DNA of 64,000 bases from Antedon mediterranea (GCF_964355755.1 NC_092671.1:34801304-34865303); one strand, 5' to 3'. Positions 1-13,540 are shown, counted from the first letter of the stretch. Notes: generated by a model from the letters alone, not told the origin. Translations and numbers: made by a program.

Positions 1-612
1 TGCAGATATCAGCAAAAATGGAACTGATAACCGGATGCAATGATAATAAAGTTTTCAATGATAGTTTTATCATCCTAATGCAAACAACATTCCAAAACAT
101 AAAACATTAATTTGCATTTTATATTAGATTACAATCTTATAAACACACACATTACATTTCATTGACGTAAATATAAATTATAAAAGAATGTATGTGATGA
201 TAAATCCAACAATTTAAATATGTATAATAACTTTTTTTTAAATGTAAGTTTTTTCTTTATCATTTAAGAATGCAACCATTGTTACAGTCCTTTTGTTATT
301 CTTACAATCATTCACTGTATTTAACGTTTAATTTTTTTTTAAACCTGAATATTAGAAGATCTAATGGTATAAATATGTAAACTTATTTCTAGGTAAAATA
401 TTATATAGTGAACACACACTTTGTTAGTATTTTATATTTCTAAATCACACAACTAATACTGCCCATTGCAAAAACCAGCTTCAGTAGAGTGCTTGCCCAA
501 GAAGTTGCTTGCCCAGGATGCAGAGCCCAGAACAGGGCTTTAAGCTAAACACAGTTATTTCATATTACAATAACATAAATCAAAAGAACAAAGGGTAACA
601 AATGATTCTGAC
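1..612. other. TRAK intron sequence, left edge
   Basis: This is AT-rich sequence downstream (minus-strand sense) of the TRAK common exon. The donor of that exon is at 611-612. I looked for the next expected TRAK exon, which in other animals starts with residues like KERDLELAARIG, and did not find it, so it must lie to the left of the window. No other feature is seen. Confidence 0.6.
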
Positions 613-689
613 CTCATCCAGTAACTTGGTAACTGCATCAACATCGTTGTACGTCTTTTTCATCTGAACCATTCTCTCGGAACATAAGG
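613..689 (-). CDS. TRAK: TRAK/Milton common exon (start of HAP1_N coiled coil)
   Basis: Read on the minus strand, this 77-nt exon encodes LCSERMVQMKKTYNDVDAVT followed by KLLDE. Human TRAK1 has LCAERVGQMTKTYNDIDAVT followed by RLLEE at the same place, so the match is near line for line. TRAK proteins link kinesin-1 and dynein to the Miro receptor on mitochondria, and this segment opens the HAP1_N coiled coil. The exon is flanked by a clear acceptor (TTTTCAG, ending at plus position 690) and a GT donor at 611-612. It starts in phase 1 and ends in phase 0, as in vertebrate TRAK genes. All upstream exons found on this strand (2179, 8493 and 13541) can splice into it in frame. The gene continues left, out of the window. 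Whether the gene is nearer TRAK1, TRAK2 or Milton cannot be said from this part. Confidence 0.9.
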
Positions 690-2178
690 CTGAAAAATAA
701 TAATAAAAAGTTCTATTTTACATAATAATTAAAATTGCTGGTTGATTCTCCAGTTTATTTTTATTCCAATTGGCATTAGATTTCCATAACAAGTATTATA
801 CGTATGAAACGCTATGTGCCCCAAAATGATATCATATGAGTTACTTTTAAGGTTTGGGTAAGCATGGAGCTATACATTTATAGCTCCATGGTGTAAGGTT
901 TGTATAAAAACAAAATCACATGTGACAATGTATTTAGCCTGACACTACATTCACCAGGAGAATCAGATACTTTTAACTGTACTAAGGTACTTTTATCTAT
1001 AAGTATAAGTACATGTTTCTTCAATTAAAAATAAGTCTCTTTTAAAAAATAAAACTCTATTTATAATGAAATATTTGTAAATTCATATTTTATGACATGA
1101 CACGACATTTATAAAAGGTCAAACAATGTATTGTGTATAAAAATAACCAATAATTATTTAACCTAATTTTATTTATCTGTAATAATCTGTATAGAAAGCC
1201 CACATAAATATAAAAAGATAAAATAATCTCAAATGTTCAATGTTCAACTGTAAGCACCAAATATTAGCATAATTCAAGTGTAATGTTTTATTATTAAAAA
1301 TGGCCTGATTTTAGCACTGTACGACCAAGGAAATCTAATAACAGGGCACTTAACTCGCCTTGCCAAAATAGGAACTTTTAACACTTAGCAGTCCTTTGAT
1401 CTTATTTCTGGCTACAACAAATACCAACAGTACTGTGCTATGCATATTTCCGCGGCGTGCTGTCTGTTAAGGGGTGTGAAACTGATCATGTCGCAACCAC
1501 ATATAAACCCTTTGATCTCCAGAGCTCAGCATCCTGTTGTTAAATTGCCTTGGTATGATCAGTAATCATACGCATAATCGCATTATCACAATTTTTCACT
1601 ACCAGATTCATTAAACAATAAGATGCATATAGAAAATGTTAAGAATGGAGTTTTGTAATTGCTATTTGGGGATACAGGTGCACAATTACATTAGGCTAGT
1701 TATGGCTAATTATAGCCCAGTGGATCCAGGGGGTGCAACTAGGGACATGTACTCCCCGTTTTTGACAGCTACAATTTTGACAGAATATTGATATTTATAA
1801 ATAGCTGTCTCCCATTAAAAAAAATCATGGATCTGACCATGCATGAGAAAATGAGACATACTGTAGAAGTATTCATACAAATTAAAGAAGCTGCATGTGT
1901 CTCTTAACACATATCTATTTAAATGTTTACATGCAAATAATCTATAAAAAATTTCCATACACGTACAAGTCTGTCTAAACAGAAAAAAATTGTAATTTTA
2001 ATGAAATAAAAATCGAAACAAAATGAGTCTAATTAAAATTATCATACTTTGGATAAGGTAAAATTACCCGCAGCTAAGTAGGCTTTATGGACCAATTATC
2101 GCTAACGTAGGTAAACAACTTACTCGGGTAAATTACTGAATGAGCCCTTAAAAGCAGACTATGTATAAATAAAATTAC
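690..2178. other. TRAK intron
   Basis: AT-rich intronic sequence between the common exon and the nearest alternative first exon. No exon, transposon terminus or RNA gene was recognised here. Confidence 0.5.
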
Positions 2179-2311
2179 CTGACAATACCGGTAAATGAAA
2201 ATCAAGCTCAAAGTTTTCGTTAGTTAAGATATTTTCCACATTAGTAAGAGCTTTACTGATTTCCTTCTCGACGTCGGAAATCGCTCGCAAAATATCCGCT
2301 GAAGTAAACAT
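2179..2311 (-). CDS. TRAK: candidate TRAK alternative first exon (proximal)
   Basis: On the minus strand an ATG at 2309-2311 opens a 44-codon stretch beginning MFTSADILRAISDVEKEISK and ending in FHLPVLS. It is followed by a strong donor (CAG|GTAATT) whose GT lies at 2177-2178. The last codon is split in phase 1, exactly the phase needed to join the common exon at 689, giving VLS-A-LCSERM. The segment has a heptad-like pattern of hydrophobic residues, so it could extend the coiled coil at its N-terminus. Vertebrate TRAK1 also has an isoform whose short first exon joins directly before LCAERV, which gives a precedent. I found no homology for the peptide itself. An in-frame ATG further upstream at 2399-2401 is also possible. 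Transcript evidence would decide. Confidence 0.55.
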
Positions 2312-4186
2312 GACTCTTGTATCTATAACGCTGCTTATCTCAATCAAAATACAGTAAAAATCTGATGTATAATATGTGAGAATTATCTTAATAGCAAACA
2401 ATACATTTATTCAATGATAAAATCAATCCAGGCTAGGCACGTATTATTGTTAAAGTTTTTCATGTTGACATGACATGTTCTGTAAAAATCTACGTCATTA
2501 AAACTATGGCAACCTCTTTTTTACGATATTGTATGAGATTTCAAATAATGTTCTTTAAAAATCTGTAAAGAAGAGAAATCCAACTGAATGACACATCTAC
2601 AAACAAGCAATAGTAACGTATGACAAATAAGTGAAGAAATTGTAGAAGATTTTAGAAGCTAAATCTGCCTTTGTACTCCTATGTTCTTTAGAAATGGCAA
2701 ATTTTTCTCAACATGTACATCTCAATGTCTAAGAGAAAATGCTTGTAGCTTTTATCAAATATGTGTAAGAAAACCAGTTATGTAACACAAAACCATCTGT
2801 CAAGATGAAGACAAACAAAAGAAGTTGAATGTTACATAAGACAAAGTCTTACGATGAGCAATGATTAAGAAAATCCAACCAGCTAAATGTATACAATTAA
2901 CATCATTCCAAAAATAAAACCCTCATTAGAAAACTGAAGTTCAATCAGGACTTTTAAAGAATACTTGTTGATCAGAAGACCGAGTAATATACAACTTTTT
3001 CAGAATGTTCTCTTTTGTTAAAATCAGGAAGTGTTGCAATGAGACAAATGATTGTTTCAATCTTTTCCAATGAGTAATGTCATGTCCCAACAGCAAACAG
3101 ATTAAACAATAATCCAAGTAAATAAGAACTTAATGTATTTGCCTTAAAATATAATTAACATTTCTTATTATTTGTCTACTGTAGACCTGTAAGACATGAT
3201 ATGTAGTCTTGGTTGGTCATGCGAATATATTTCGTTTTTTTAGTCTCTTTCTTCTTGTAAGTCACTCAGTATTGGATGATGTGGTAGAAGATCAAACCCC
3301 CTATAACAAACTGACAGTGTCTTCATTATGTCTAGAATTCTTCTGGTAGAAGACATTGCAGTCATTAATGATGTAGTTGATGTTATGAAGCTATCACCAG
3401 AAACCGCTTCTGACGTCTCTGCAGTATCTTTCGACTCTCATTGAAATCTGGAAATCTATGTACAGTACTTCACCAATTCAAATGCAACATAACTATTCCA
3501 AATAAACACTTTTTAGTCAATGAACAGCAAATACTTTTTTTAGTAATTTTAAAAAGTTAGATTAGTAAAATTAACATTCATCAGCGAGTTGTTTTAAACT
3601 CTAACAGAACATTTCCTTGGTGTACATTACAGAGTACACACACCAGGAAACATGTATACCTCAAACATCCGACAGACTATACCATTATATTAGTGAAAGG
3701 GATATTGTCTTGCACGTTTCCTGAGATCTCTCATTGAATTAATTAACATTTTCTGTACACTCATGCTATGTAACTTAAAACATACAGGTAATAATTTAAA
3801 TACTCACTTTAAAAATTATTTCTAAAAAATTACTATTTAAAGACAGAAATAGAAATGTACCATAACAATTATAAATACCGTACATATGAAAACTTGAAAT
3901 TATTATTAGCTAAATATTATCTATGTAAAAATGCAGTGCATTGTTTTTTATTTTACCTAAAAATTATTGTATCACATATTGTATGTGAAACAGTTTGTAC
4001 TATGATTAGGAATATTTAAGCTCTACTAAATAAGGACAGTACAGTATCTGGTGGAATACAGTATACCATCAACTTTCCTAACCCGACAATCTTGGGCTTG
4101 CCCGAAATGGTTTTTCAGAGAGTCTGGTTTTCAAGCTGATGGCGATATATATTGACATTTACATATTGTGTTTACATTATTATATA

Positions 4187-5030
4187 TACCGTATGTTTCG
4201 GTGTATAAGTCGCACTTTTGACACGCAAATTTGACCTCTAAATTAAGGGTGCGTCTTATACACCGAACATAAATGCCTCACCACACAGATTGTACATAAT
4301 CGTCACCTCGTTGGCGCAGCTAGGCCTGGGTAGGCTAGGCCTAGGCTAGCTACAGTGTAATAATGTAACGGCAACCTGCTTCTGCCTTGTTTTCAAGGCA
4401 TTTTAGCGTGATGTTATACTAAATATGATGAAAAGATTTGTTCATTATAGAGCTGTTTTAGGCGCTCCAATAAAATTTCATTTGTAAACGTTTACGATTG
4501 GAATGTATTTATTTATAGTTATACGCACGATCGCCGAACCCCTAGCGCAAGCCCTTGGCGGCCACATGGTGTACGGTATTCGACTAGGATATTCTCCAGT
4601 TGATTATAGCATGGACCTAGCGTATACACTTCTCGGATACATAGATACTAATCGAATATGATTGTCCGTGAAAACGCGCGCCCTCTCGAAATGATCGAGC
4701 GAGGCTAGCCCACACACGTGCGTGTTACACACACGGTCATGCACTCAATGTTGCGGGTGCGAAACTCATGAATAACAAGTTTGAAAGAACTTGTTGAGGC
4801 TGGGCGCGGCCGAGCCTAGTTAAGAAAAAACCTAAATAAAGGACGCCGTTGTAGATATAACAAAATATATTATTACAATAATATATTGATTACAATTTAA
4901 TAAAAAATTGTTTTGATGAAATATAAGGTGCGTCTTATACATCGACGATATAAAAAATACCGATATTTTACTCTCAGTTAGGGGGTGCGTCTTATACACA
5001 GGTGCGACTTATACACCGAAATATACGGTA
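4187..5030. mobile_element. non-autonomous DNA transposon with ~30-bp TIRs (Tc1/pogo-like)
   Basis: The two ends are inverted copies: the left starts TACCGTATGTTTCGGTGTAT and the right, reverse-complemented, starts TACCGTATATTTCGGTGTAT. Both then continue AAGTCGCAC. The motif GTGCGTCTTATAC recurs just inside both ends. The element is about 844 bp and sits in a TATATA context, consistent with a TA target site as used by Tc1/mariner/pogo elements. It has no transposase frame, so it is a MITE or deletion derivative. Its interior is noticeably richer in CpG than the surroundings. The superfamily assignment is inference from the TIR style and TA context. Confidence 0.7.
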
Positions 5031-5710
5031 TATATATACTGTTGACAAAAATATTAAAAAAAGATTTAGAGTTTCTGATCAGTCTCATTTTACAGATCCA
5101 AGGTGCTTCCATGTAACTTTGTGCCTTGCTACTTCCCGAATCATTACATTATTATTAGAGTATGGTTTTAAATGTCTTTTTCCTCTAAAAATACTAACTT
5201 TTTCAATAACATTAGGTTGCAAAATTATTGTTAATTCCACAACCACCTGCTGGAGCCTACAATAGGAAGTTTTCACAAAAACCTAATTTGCTATTAATCA
5301 ATTCTGTTTGTCCAGTATAAACCAACATATGTTTAATAGTGAATACAGTTATTTGTAATCTGATATGTACTGATACAGTACATAAATAGTATAGTTCAAT
5401 ATAGCTTCAAATTGTATCAAAAGGCCTGTTGCCATTCACTTAAGAAAATAAATATTTGAAGGATTTTCCTTAAGTGGTATTCACTTAGAAGATGTGGTAT
5501 TCAGAATAAATGCTGGGAGTTATAATACAAGGCAGGTGCGAAAGATAAATATTTGTAATCTTAGGTCTTGGGTCTTAGCTTTCGTGATCTTAGGTATCAA
5601 TGGTGGATATGAAAATATATTTGAACACTACGGCCAACCCCTATTTAAGGGACACTTTTTAGGGTCCCACAGGTAAACTATACCTAAGGTACTGTATATC
5701 ATATTTATTA

Positions 5711-5865
5711 CAGTCAACTCTCCCAATACCGGACCCTCTAAACCAGACTTTCCTTGAGGTCCAAAATTAATTTTTACCATTAGAAACACATTCAAATTTT
5801 ACCTTCCAGAAAATAAAAAGACATAGGCTATACCCAAAGGTATCGAATATTGAGAGAGTTGACTG
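5711..5865. mobile_element. 155-bp MITE, pogo/Tigger-type termini
   Basis: The ends are CAGTCAACTCTCCCAATACC on the left and the inverted AATATTGAGAGAGTTGACTG on the right, giving roughly 18 bp of TIR. TA lies directly outside both ends, the usual target duplication for Tc1/mariner/pogo transposons. There is no coding capacity. Confidence 0.75.
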
Positions 5866-7140
5866 TATATTGAAATTGATTAGGCCTAAATATTTCAATA
5901 TCATGACATTGAACACCAAACTTTAATTATTGACTTTTAGATCACCATCACAACAATGGCATTGTGGGTGGAGATACGTGACCTCAATTACATTATTGAT
6001 TAGAACAGCTCAAGTTGAAGCTTAGTTCACATGCGAAATAATGGAAAATAATCCTCTTTTTAAACCAATTGTGTGAACATACTTTTTGCATAATTTAACA
6101 GGATACAGCCACCACATGTGATACATGCTGTATGTGACACTCTATTATTATATTTCTTCATTGTGTCTTTTTGCCCAAATAATATAAAATTTAATAATAA
6201 AATTAGCATTAAAGTTTAAATAAAAACAAAATTTGCTTTTAGTAATGAGATCAGTATTTATAGTAGACAAAAATGAATAATTTATAATACAGTATTAGAA
6301 ATAAATAAGTTTCCTTTTACAAATAAATTATTTATATAAATGATACTGGACAAATTGTTGAAAATACTAACACAATTTTTTAACAATTTAAATATAATTT
6401 TAAATACATACTTAAATGCAGAATATTCTCTTCTTCAGTATCCATAATAAGTGGTTTCATATTCCATCATTAATTATTAAAATACTCTTTTAGAATCAAA
6501 CAATAGAACATTGAGTGAAAGACCACAAGAATTTCACCCCCTATATCTTTGAAAATAATGACAGACCAAAAGTCACAACTTTCATAATCTACATTGTTGA
6601 TGTTGCCAAGCAAACAATATGCTTACATCCTGGAGGAATTTATGTGTCAATTTTTGTACCCCACTTGGTTTGGCAAGTGTGCCTGTAATCACGTAAGTAA
6701 ATAATTATAATATCTCAGCTACAATATTGAACAATTTGGATAGGTCAATATACTTATGTCACAAGTGAAGATAGGATGGGCCACCCCTTTTTTTTTCATT
6801 TTCAATACAGTTTGATGTTTTGTATTTTTTAAATTATGTTTTGACTTTTAATTGTTATTCTTTGTAAACTCATAAGAATTTCAACTTATGTTGCATTTTG
6901 AGTATATATACCGAATAAAAAAAAATAATCTAAAATTACCCAGAATGATTTATTATTTGGGAATTTTATAGGGGTGGGGTTATGCACTAAAAGTCTATCT
7001 GACTGTAGATATTATTTTTTAAAGCTAAAACTTACTATTTATTTTGGCAATTATTATGTTTAATACAAACCGAAAGACCTACAACTTTAAACATATGGCC
7101 CTAAAAAATGATTAAATAATCCCAATCCCAATCTACACTT

Positions 7141-7486
7141 TTAAAGATGTATTGTCCCCCAAAACATGAAAAATGAAGATAAATTTAAATCAGACTTTGA
7201 ATTTCTACATGTTATTTTGTAGTTTAAATCAAGTTAATTACTTTTGTAGAAAAAAAAATGTTTTTACTTTTATAAAATGACAAAATAAATGTTTACATTC
7301 GTTAAAAAATACATTGGCTGGCAGCCAATTTGACTATTTTTTGGCTTTAAATTACAGTTTTTTTCAGGTAAATACATTTTTTTAAATCCAATTTTTGGTC
7401 GAAGTGGATAACTTTATTGTGATATTAAATTGGCATTACAAAAAATTTGTAAGAATTATTTTTTCAGGGGGACAATGCATCTTTAA
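7141..7486. mobile_element. MITE family 'TTAAAGATGTATTGTCCCCC', copy 1
   Basis: The left end reads TTAAAGATGTATTGTCCCCC and the right end is its inverted near-copy, GGGGGACAATGCATCTTTAA. Related copies lie at 20742-21040 and 41652-41931, with a fragment near 45875. They share internal blocks such as CATGAAAAATGAAGAT and TTTTTGGTC. The outermost TTAA could be a target duplication or part of the repeat. No protein is encoded. Confidence 0.75.
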
Positions 7487-7959
7487 GTCAGAAGCTATTC
7501 TAAACTTAAGTACATTTGATTTTATAGAGTAAAACAACATAAGCACTGTAGTATAGTGTTTGCTGATTGGTAGACATACTTATCAATATTCATGTGATAA
7601 AATGTCAACAAGCGATAACATTCTAGTTTCTACTACGACATAAAATAAACAAAGACATCGTGTATGTTAATTGGTTCGTCTGGCGCCATCTCAATTCTCA
7701 TCAGTAGCCAATGTATGTTTACGTGAACTTTTCTCTACCAGAAAATATAGTCCATCCTATGGTTTAGTTTACATACACAGATATATACCCGCTTATCTAA
7801 CATAAAATTCTGAAACCTGTCCGAGTTAATGACACAGAGGTATAAAGAGAGTTAACAGATAAAATGAGCAATTGCGTCGGATGTAACTCAGATAAGATTC
7901 CTGATCATTTACCTCTGTTCTATGCGCGCTTAACTCTATTGCATGTGAACACAGTTTTA

Positions 7960-8121
7960 GTATTTATTCGTTTATCATGCTTATAAACTAAGTCTCAATT
8001 GAGGCTTAGGGAGTGGAGTTGAAAGAGTTACAACCCTGTCACTAGGTCAGGATTGAACCCTGTACCTTGGGATTGGAAGGCAAGCATGTTATTGTTAACC
8101 ACCAAGCTACAGCTCCACTAC
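7960..8121 (-). repeat. tRNA-derived SINE-like repeat, copy 1
   Basis: On the minus strand the head reads TGTAGTGGAGCTGTAGCTTG with a box-A-like TAGCTTGGTGG, and about 50 nt later a box-B-like GGTTCAATCC. The same sequence, including the tail 'TTAGTTTATAAGCA', recurs at 37697-37846 on the plus strand. A Pol III promoter-bearing SINE is the simplest reading. Confidence 0.7.
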
Positions 8122-8492
8122 AAATATTTTTATACTTAGACACTCAAATACTATAAATGCTTTATGTACGACCATTGTTTAATTGTGCTCAGGCAATTTT
8201 TTTGTTACTACGTAACTGTTGACCATGTATTGTTACATTAACTGGTGTTCATTTTGTATTTACTACATAATCACATTAACGGTTGTTACTACATTAGCTG
8301 GCGTTTTCTACATTAGTAGTTGCAACAGCATGAAATATGTTGTATGTTGCAAAACGATTAAATAAGTAAATAATTATTACAAATCAAAATCAAAACTTCT
8401 TTACTTTCGTTTTACTATTCAAAGTTCAATAATTTTGTACATTTGTTTACTTGGTTGTCTATCAATCCAATACCAAACTAAACTGTACTTAC

Positions 8493-8670
8493 CTACTAGG
8501 TGTTCAAATTCCAACGGATCTGGCTCAATTGTAGACGTAGAGGATCCGTCGTCATCCTCATCATTGTCGTCAGTTTCATTTACGTCACAAATCATAAGTG
8601 ACAGGCATTTTGCCATTTTAAAATGCATTTTCTGAACCATGTAATAATACTTATTTTGTGTTTTTGACAC
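8493..8670 (-). CDS. TRAK: candidate TRAK alternative first exon (acidic)
   Basis: A minus-strand frame of 59 codons runs from ATG at 8670 (MSKTQNKYYY; further in-frame Met codons follow) to FEHLV. It then meets a strong donor, GTAG|GTAAGT, with the GT at 8491-8492. The split codon is phase 1, so joining the common exon at 689 gives FEHLV-A-LCSERM in frame. The peptide has a strongly acidic patch, NETDDNDEDDDG. The human TRAK1 isoform that starts just before LCAERV is also short and acidic, so the arrangement resembles a known alternative promoter. The exact start codon is uncertain, and there is no transcript evidence here. Confidence 0.55.
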
Positions 8671-11600
8671 GCACTAGTTCCATGTATACTTTAATAATTT
8701 ACAGTATTTGAAAAAAGGCTGTATTGGTGTTTGGCAAAAACTTCATTATAACACGCTATGTAGTGATCTACCGAGAAGCATGTTAGCACAACATGTGCAT
8801 AGAAAATTATTATTAATTTTTGTTATGCAACAATTTATAAATATCAGCGTGGTTGAGTTTTCAAAGCTACATATTAGTCTTACAGTAATTACTCTTCTCG
8901 ATCCAGGTACGCCAGTTTATAATAAAACATTACAAAAGCTATCATTATTAGTATTGATTTTTGCATTGTGGGTTGTTAAAAAAAAATGCATAAAGTCCGT
9001 TCATCAAGAATAGTTATTTTGAAGCTAAGTAATATAATTTGTCCACAGTGGGTAGGCTTATATAAGGGACAGAAACAGCTTGTTTGTGCTTCATCAATGC
9101 TGTTTGTAACGATTAAGAATAGTTGTTAAAGAACCACATAAGACTTTAATAATGGCAGTGTTTGTAATCTCTTTTAGTACTTCTACTACTACTCTACACT
9201 TTTTCTTCAGATATTGATGTTTTGGCTTCAGTTAATACAAAATCTTACTGTTTAAAACAAAATCTATCTTCTCTTCTGAATTAAAAGTTAAAACTCCTTT
9301 CTTTTCTTAGCTTTTAACGCTGGATAATAACTTGAAATCTTTAATAAAACTTGGATTTTTTTTTCCAAAATGATAATGATCATCCAACAAAAAAATCACA
9401 ATTGGTAATTCTTCAAAAGTTAAAAACGTAAATATGTATCAAGCTTTAAAGTAAAATTTTTCCTAAGGCAAAACAACTTCTTTGTCGCAAAATGTTGATT
9501 TCTTCCAAATAAAATTCACTATTACACTGCAAGTTAATAATAATTCCACAATAAAGAGTATCTGATCCAACAGCCAACAAGATCCACAATGAAAGATAAG
9601 CAACCTATGTACTGTGTCCAGAAGTCGTCTGCTCAATTAGTGCTAGGCTATTAAACAGACACAAAAAATACCACCAGGGTAAGGTGGAAAGCCCCTTCCC
9701 AGTCTGCGACCAAGGCTAGTATGCATTGCTAGGTTGATAGCACAATTCTCTACATCCTTTTCTATTGGTTATTGATTGGTATGATCTATGGTATGTATTT
9801 AACAGGTCCATTGAAGCGTAAACAAAAATAACACGATGTTGGACCATTCCATTATTTGTCCAAACAAAAATTATGATGTATTTATCTTTCAGGTGGATTA
9901 ATTTATAACAAACTCTGATTAAGGCGTTTGGCTATATAAATAAAAATACTTGATGAAAGGAATATCTGACATTATATTTTGTATATAGATCTTTTGAATT
10001 ACTTATTCATTTATTAAACTATGAAAACAAGCTGGTAGGCAGAGTTATACACATTTGTTGTTAAACATTCCATTGAATTAATTTATATTAATTAATTAAT
10101 GAACATTAAATAACAATTTAATTTAGCCTAATTAAAACAAAGCTTGATACTATAACTCAGTGCATGGTTTCTAATTAAAAACCTGTTCTATTCCATGGTA
10201 AATACTGTCTATGTCCTTTTGAGTATAGTGGGCTGGTAAAATACAGCACCTGTCCTTAGCAACAGGCAGCTTTGATAAACATAAAATTAAAATTTGTAAT
10301 TGTTTATATCTAGTTATTTAAAGCCAAGATTTACTGTATACTACTTAAGTAACTCAGTGTAGGCCTACAGTATGTACATATCCCGGCCATTTCACGTTAA
10401 AATCTAAGTTTAAACATTAGGTCTCAATCCTTTGATTAACATGCTGTTTTTTATTTGTTTTTTTTTTTGACAGCAGGGATTGAGGATGGAATATTCATAG
10501 TACCCATAAAATACGGCACAAGTAAATTAAAAAGGTAATTATTATTATTAGTAAAGTATAATCAGACCATCAATGTCGTAGCAATACAAGTATACAGTAA
10601 ATGAATCAACAGATTAATTACATATTTTTGATTGACATTTTCCTATTTAAAAAGCTTATTGAAATTGACTTTATGCTTTTGTTGGGTGCCCTACAGTAAT
10701 TATGAAAATTAATTAACTTCATGAGACATTTGATTGGCAATTTAGTATTTTCTAAATTAAACATGGTATAATAGTCTTCAATCCTTTTAGCACATATTAA
10801 ATTACCAATATACTTAAGTATCGTGACAAAAATGAAGACAGAAAATATAGAGTGAGTACGAAAAATTTCAGTTAAATTCTAAACCTGAATTATACATTAG
10901 TATAATTAATTCTTCATTTGACATCATTATTACCCAATCAAAATAGTGCAAAATCACTACTCACAATAACATTATTACTGTACAGTAGGCATAATGACCG
11001 TGTAATAGTCCAAGGTGGCTGGGTACAAAATTTGGCCAAAATTATTGGTGGTGGATAACAATGAATTACTAATTTAACTTTGAATCTCATTTATTCATTT
11101 AAACCATAATCGGTAAAAATGACTAAAACAGACTTTAAACAAATACTTCCAGAGTTTAATTTAAAACATTTGATTTAGAAAAATATTGATTTTCTGGAAC
11201 TATGTTTACTACTACTGTATACAGATGATATCTACTTTAAGGATCCATGTAAGAAATGGAAAAATCAATACGATTTAAAATATAATAATAAAGGTGCCTT
11301 TTTTGACGTATAATTACATTATTGATCAAGGACAGTTTAATAAATAGCTGTATGCACTATTTATCATATTAATTATTATATTCTCATCTTTTAAATAGGA
11401 ATTATAGAGGGCAGTATGTATGTGAAATCTAATGTGAGGTTTTATCTATACATATTGATTTTATTTTTTAAAGCTTCATGGTTAAAATAAAATTAGTGAG
11501 AAATTGAAAAATACTAGGCAGCAAACCATACCATATAATAATATACAAATAATGAATGTTTATGAGTGCAATGGTACAAATAATGGCACGAGGTGAATGA

Positions 11601-13540
11601 TGAAAGGTTATATCAACGAGGCAAAGCCGAGTTGATATAACCTTTCATCATTCACCAAGTGCCATTATTTGTACCATTACACGAATACAAAACATTCATT
11701 ATTTGTTTTATATAACATCTAAATAACAAACAAAAATGTTTCAAAAAGTACTATTTAACGATCGTTGAATAGTGCGTACTATTGCACGCCATGTGACCCA
11801 CATTCGTCCAATCAAATGACAGGAATTTATATAGGTGTTATATAATACTGTATATTCTGTTCCACCTATTCACTTCAGAAACAGTAATGTTCTGAGACTG
11901 ATGATGAGAATAGTTTGTCAAAACATGTCAAGGCATTTTAAGGCAGTTTGCCTATTTATCAAATGCCTCACAATCATGATTTTAACTCGAAAGTTTGGTG
12001 GAATCATACATGATTTATCTAAGAAACAGTTAATAAAAGTTGTTTTAAAAATGGACCAAGGGGAATTAAATAAAATCAAAAATAATAAGGAAGGCAGTAG
12101 GACCCAGAAAGATACTGTATCTTGAGACGGGACTGCCTGAGACAAAGGTACGGACGCATTCAACGTTGAAATTGAAAGAGCAACCAAAATCCAAGAAAAC
12201 ACTTATGATCAACGTATTCATAAACATGTGTTTAATTGAGTCATCATTTATATAAGATTAAAATGATATGACTCATATCAAAATAAAAAAAGTGATTAAC
12301 TTTCAAAAGTAGGTGGATAGTTATTTCGAGGAAGTTATAAAATATGGCGGACTAAATTTGGGATTTGGTATAGTACGTACTGAATGAACCACATAACCTC
12401 ATCTTCCTTCCTATCCCTTTTAAAGGTCAATATTTGACCTTTGAGCATCACACATTTCTAAACTTTGGAATCTCATTTAAATATGGGTATCTGCTTCAAC
12501 AAGAAATATTACATTGTTTATATGGAAGTACAGTACTGTACAGTACTATAGAAACAGGCAAAGTTTAAAAAAGAAATATAATCAATTTACTTTCAAGTTT
12601 AATAAAAAAATAACACTATACAGTACAACCAAGTATACACTAGTCATATGTATTTAATACAACTACTTAATCTACTGTAGTATAAATTCCAACACAAGAT
12701 TTTGGTGAATCAGTAGTTAATAAAATGATCTCAAGAAACTGAAATATTGAATTTGTGATATTACTTGATTAATAAGAAAATGTGATGCTTTAATTAGCCC
12801 GTACCTAGACATGTTAGAGTTCATCGACCTTGTACTTGACCACTAATTACTGTCAGTACTTCACTGAATAAGAAAATCTCAGAAGTGGTTGCACTTTATT
12901 TCATATTTAATTAATGCTTTTTTTTTTCAAATGTGTCTTTAATTTGGGGACAATAAAGGAGCGTAACAGTGCAAGTCTGAATTTTTTTTTTGCTTTGCCA
13001 ATCTGGCAGTAGGTCTTTCATAAAGGCTGCAGTTCTGTACAATCCATCCAAATACATAGCTTGGATTGTGTACTGTATTGTAGGTTTCTGCTAATTTCTA
13101 GTCCCTGTTTGGTCAATGTTGCAGACTGTTCAATGGCACTTTGCCAAATGTGCATGTGGTTATTGTACAGTACAGGTATCTCTCATATGATCATAGGAGA
13201 CAATACTGTACGTCTCATAGATGGCAATCAAAAAACAATACCTCATATAGGAATGAGTTAAAAATACCATGGAGGATCACAAAACATTTCCTAGATATAT
13301 CCATGTGTAGTATATTAAGAAGTACACACAGGAACGGAAGACAGTCCTGTCTTTGGAGAAATGCGAATACAATCACTCACCTAACACACTCTAAAATGCC
13401 GTGCTTGAGGAGTGCAATTTACAGCACACCCCAAGATACCAACCTACAGCACACCTGAATGTATTGATTGAGAAATGCAATTTGTCACTGTATACAAACA
13501 TGGCCTGGGAAGGTAAAAAAAAAAGGTACATTTTACTTAC
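8671..13540. other. TRAK intron
   Basis: AT-rich intron between the acidic first exon and the LLEE exon. Apart from the long hairpin near 11545-11705, I recognise no exon or RNA gene. The 94-105-residue open frames near 11835-12202 and 13061-13458 lack homology and are treated as chance. Confidence 0.5.
11545..11705. repeat. long near-perfect hairpin (foldback MITE)
   Basis: The left arm ends in GAATGATGAAAGGTTATATC and the right arm starts GATATAACCTTTCATCATTC. The arms are about 70 bp each around a short spacer (GAGGCAAAGCC). They continue outward with AATGGTACAAATAATGGCAC against its inverted copy. Outside, TATAACA-like motifs near 11710 and 11840 suggest a larger ~300-bp element. No coding frame. 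Confidence 0.75.

Larger units (their letters stand above)
2312..8492. other. TRAK intron with several MITEs and a SINE-like repeat
   Basis: No coding exon was recognised between the two alternative first exons. The stretch holds the inverted-repeat elements at 4187-5030, 5711-5865 and 7141-7486 and the tRNA-derived repeat at 7960-8121. The open frames within it are short and show no splice-bounded coding pattern. The remainder is unremarkable AT-rich sequence. Confidence 0.5.
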
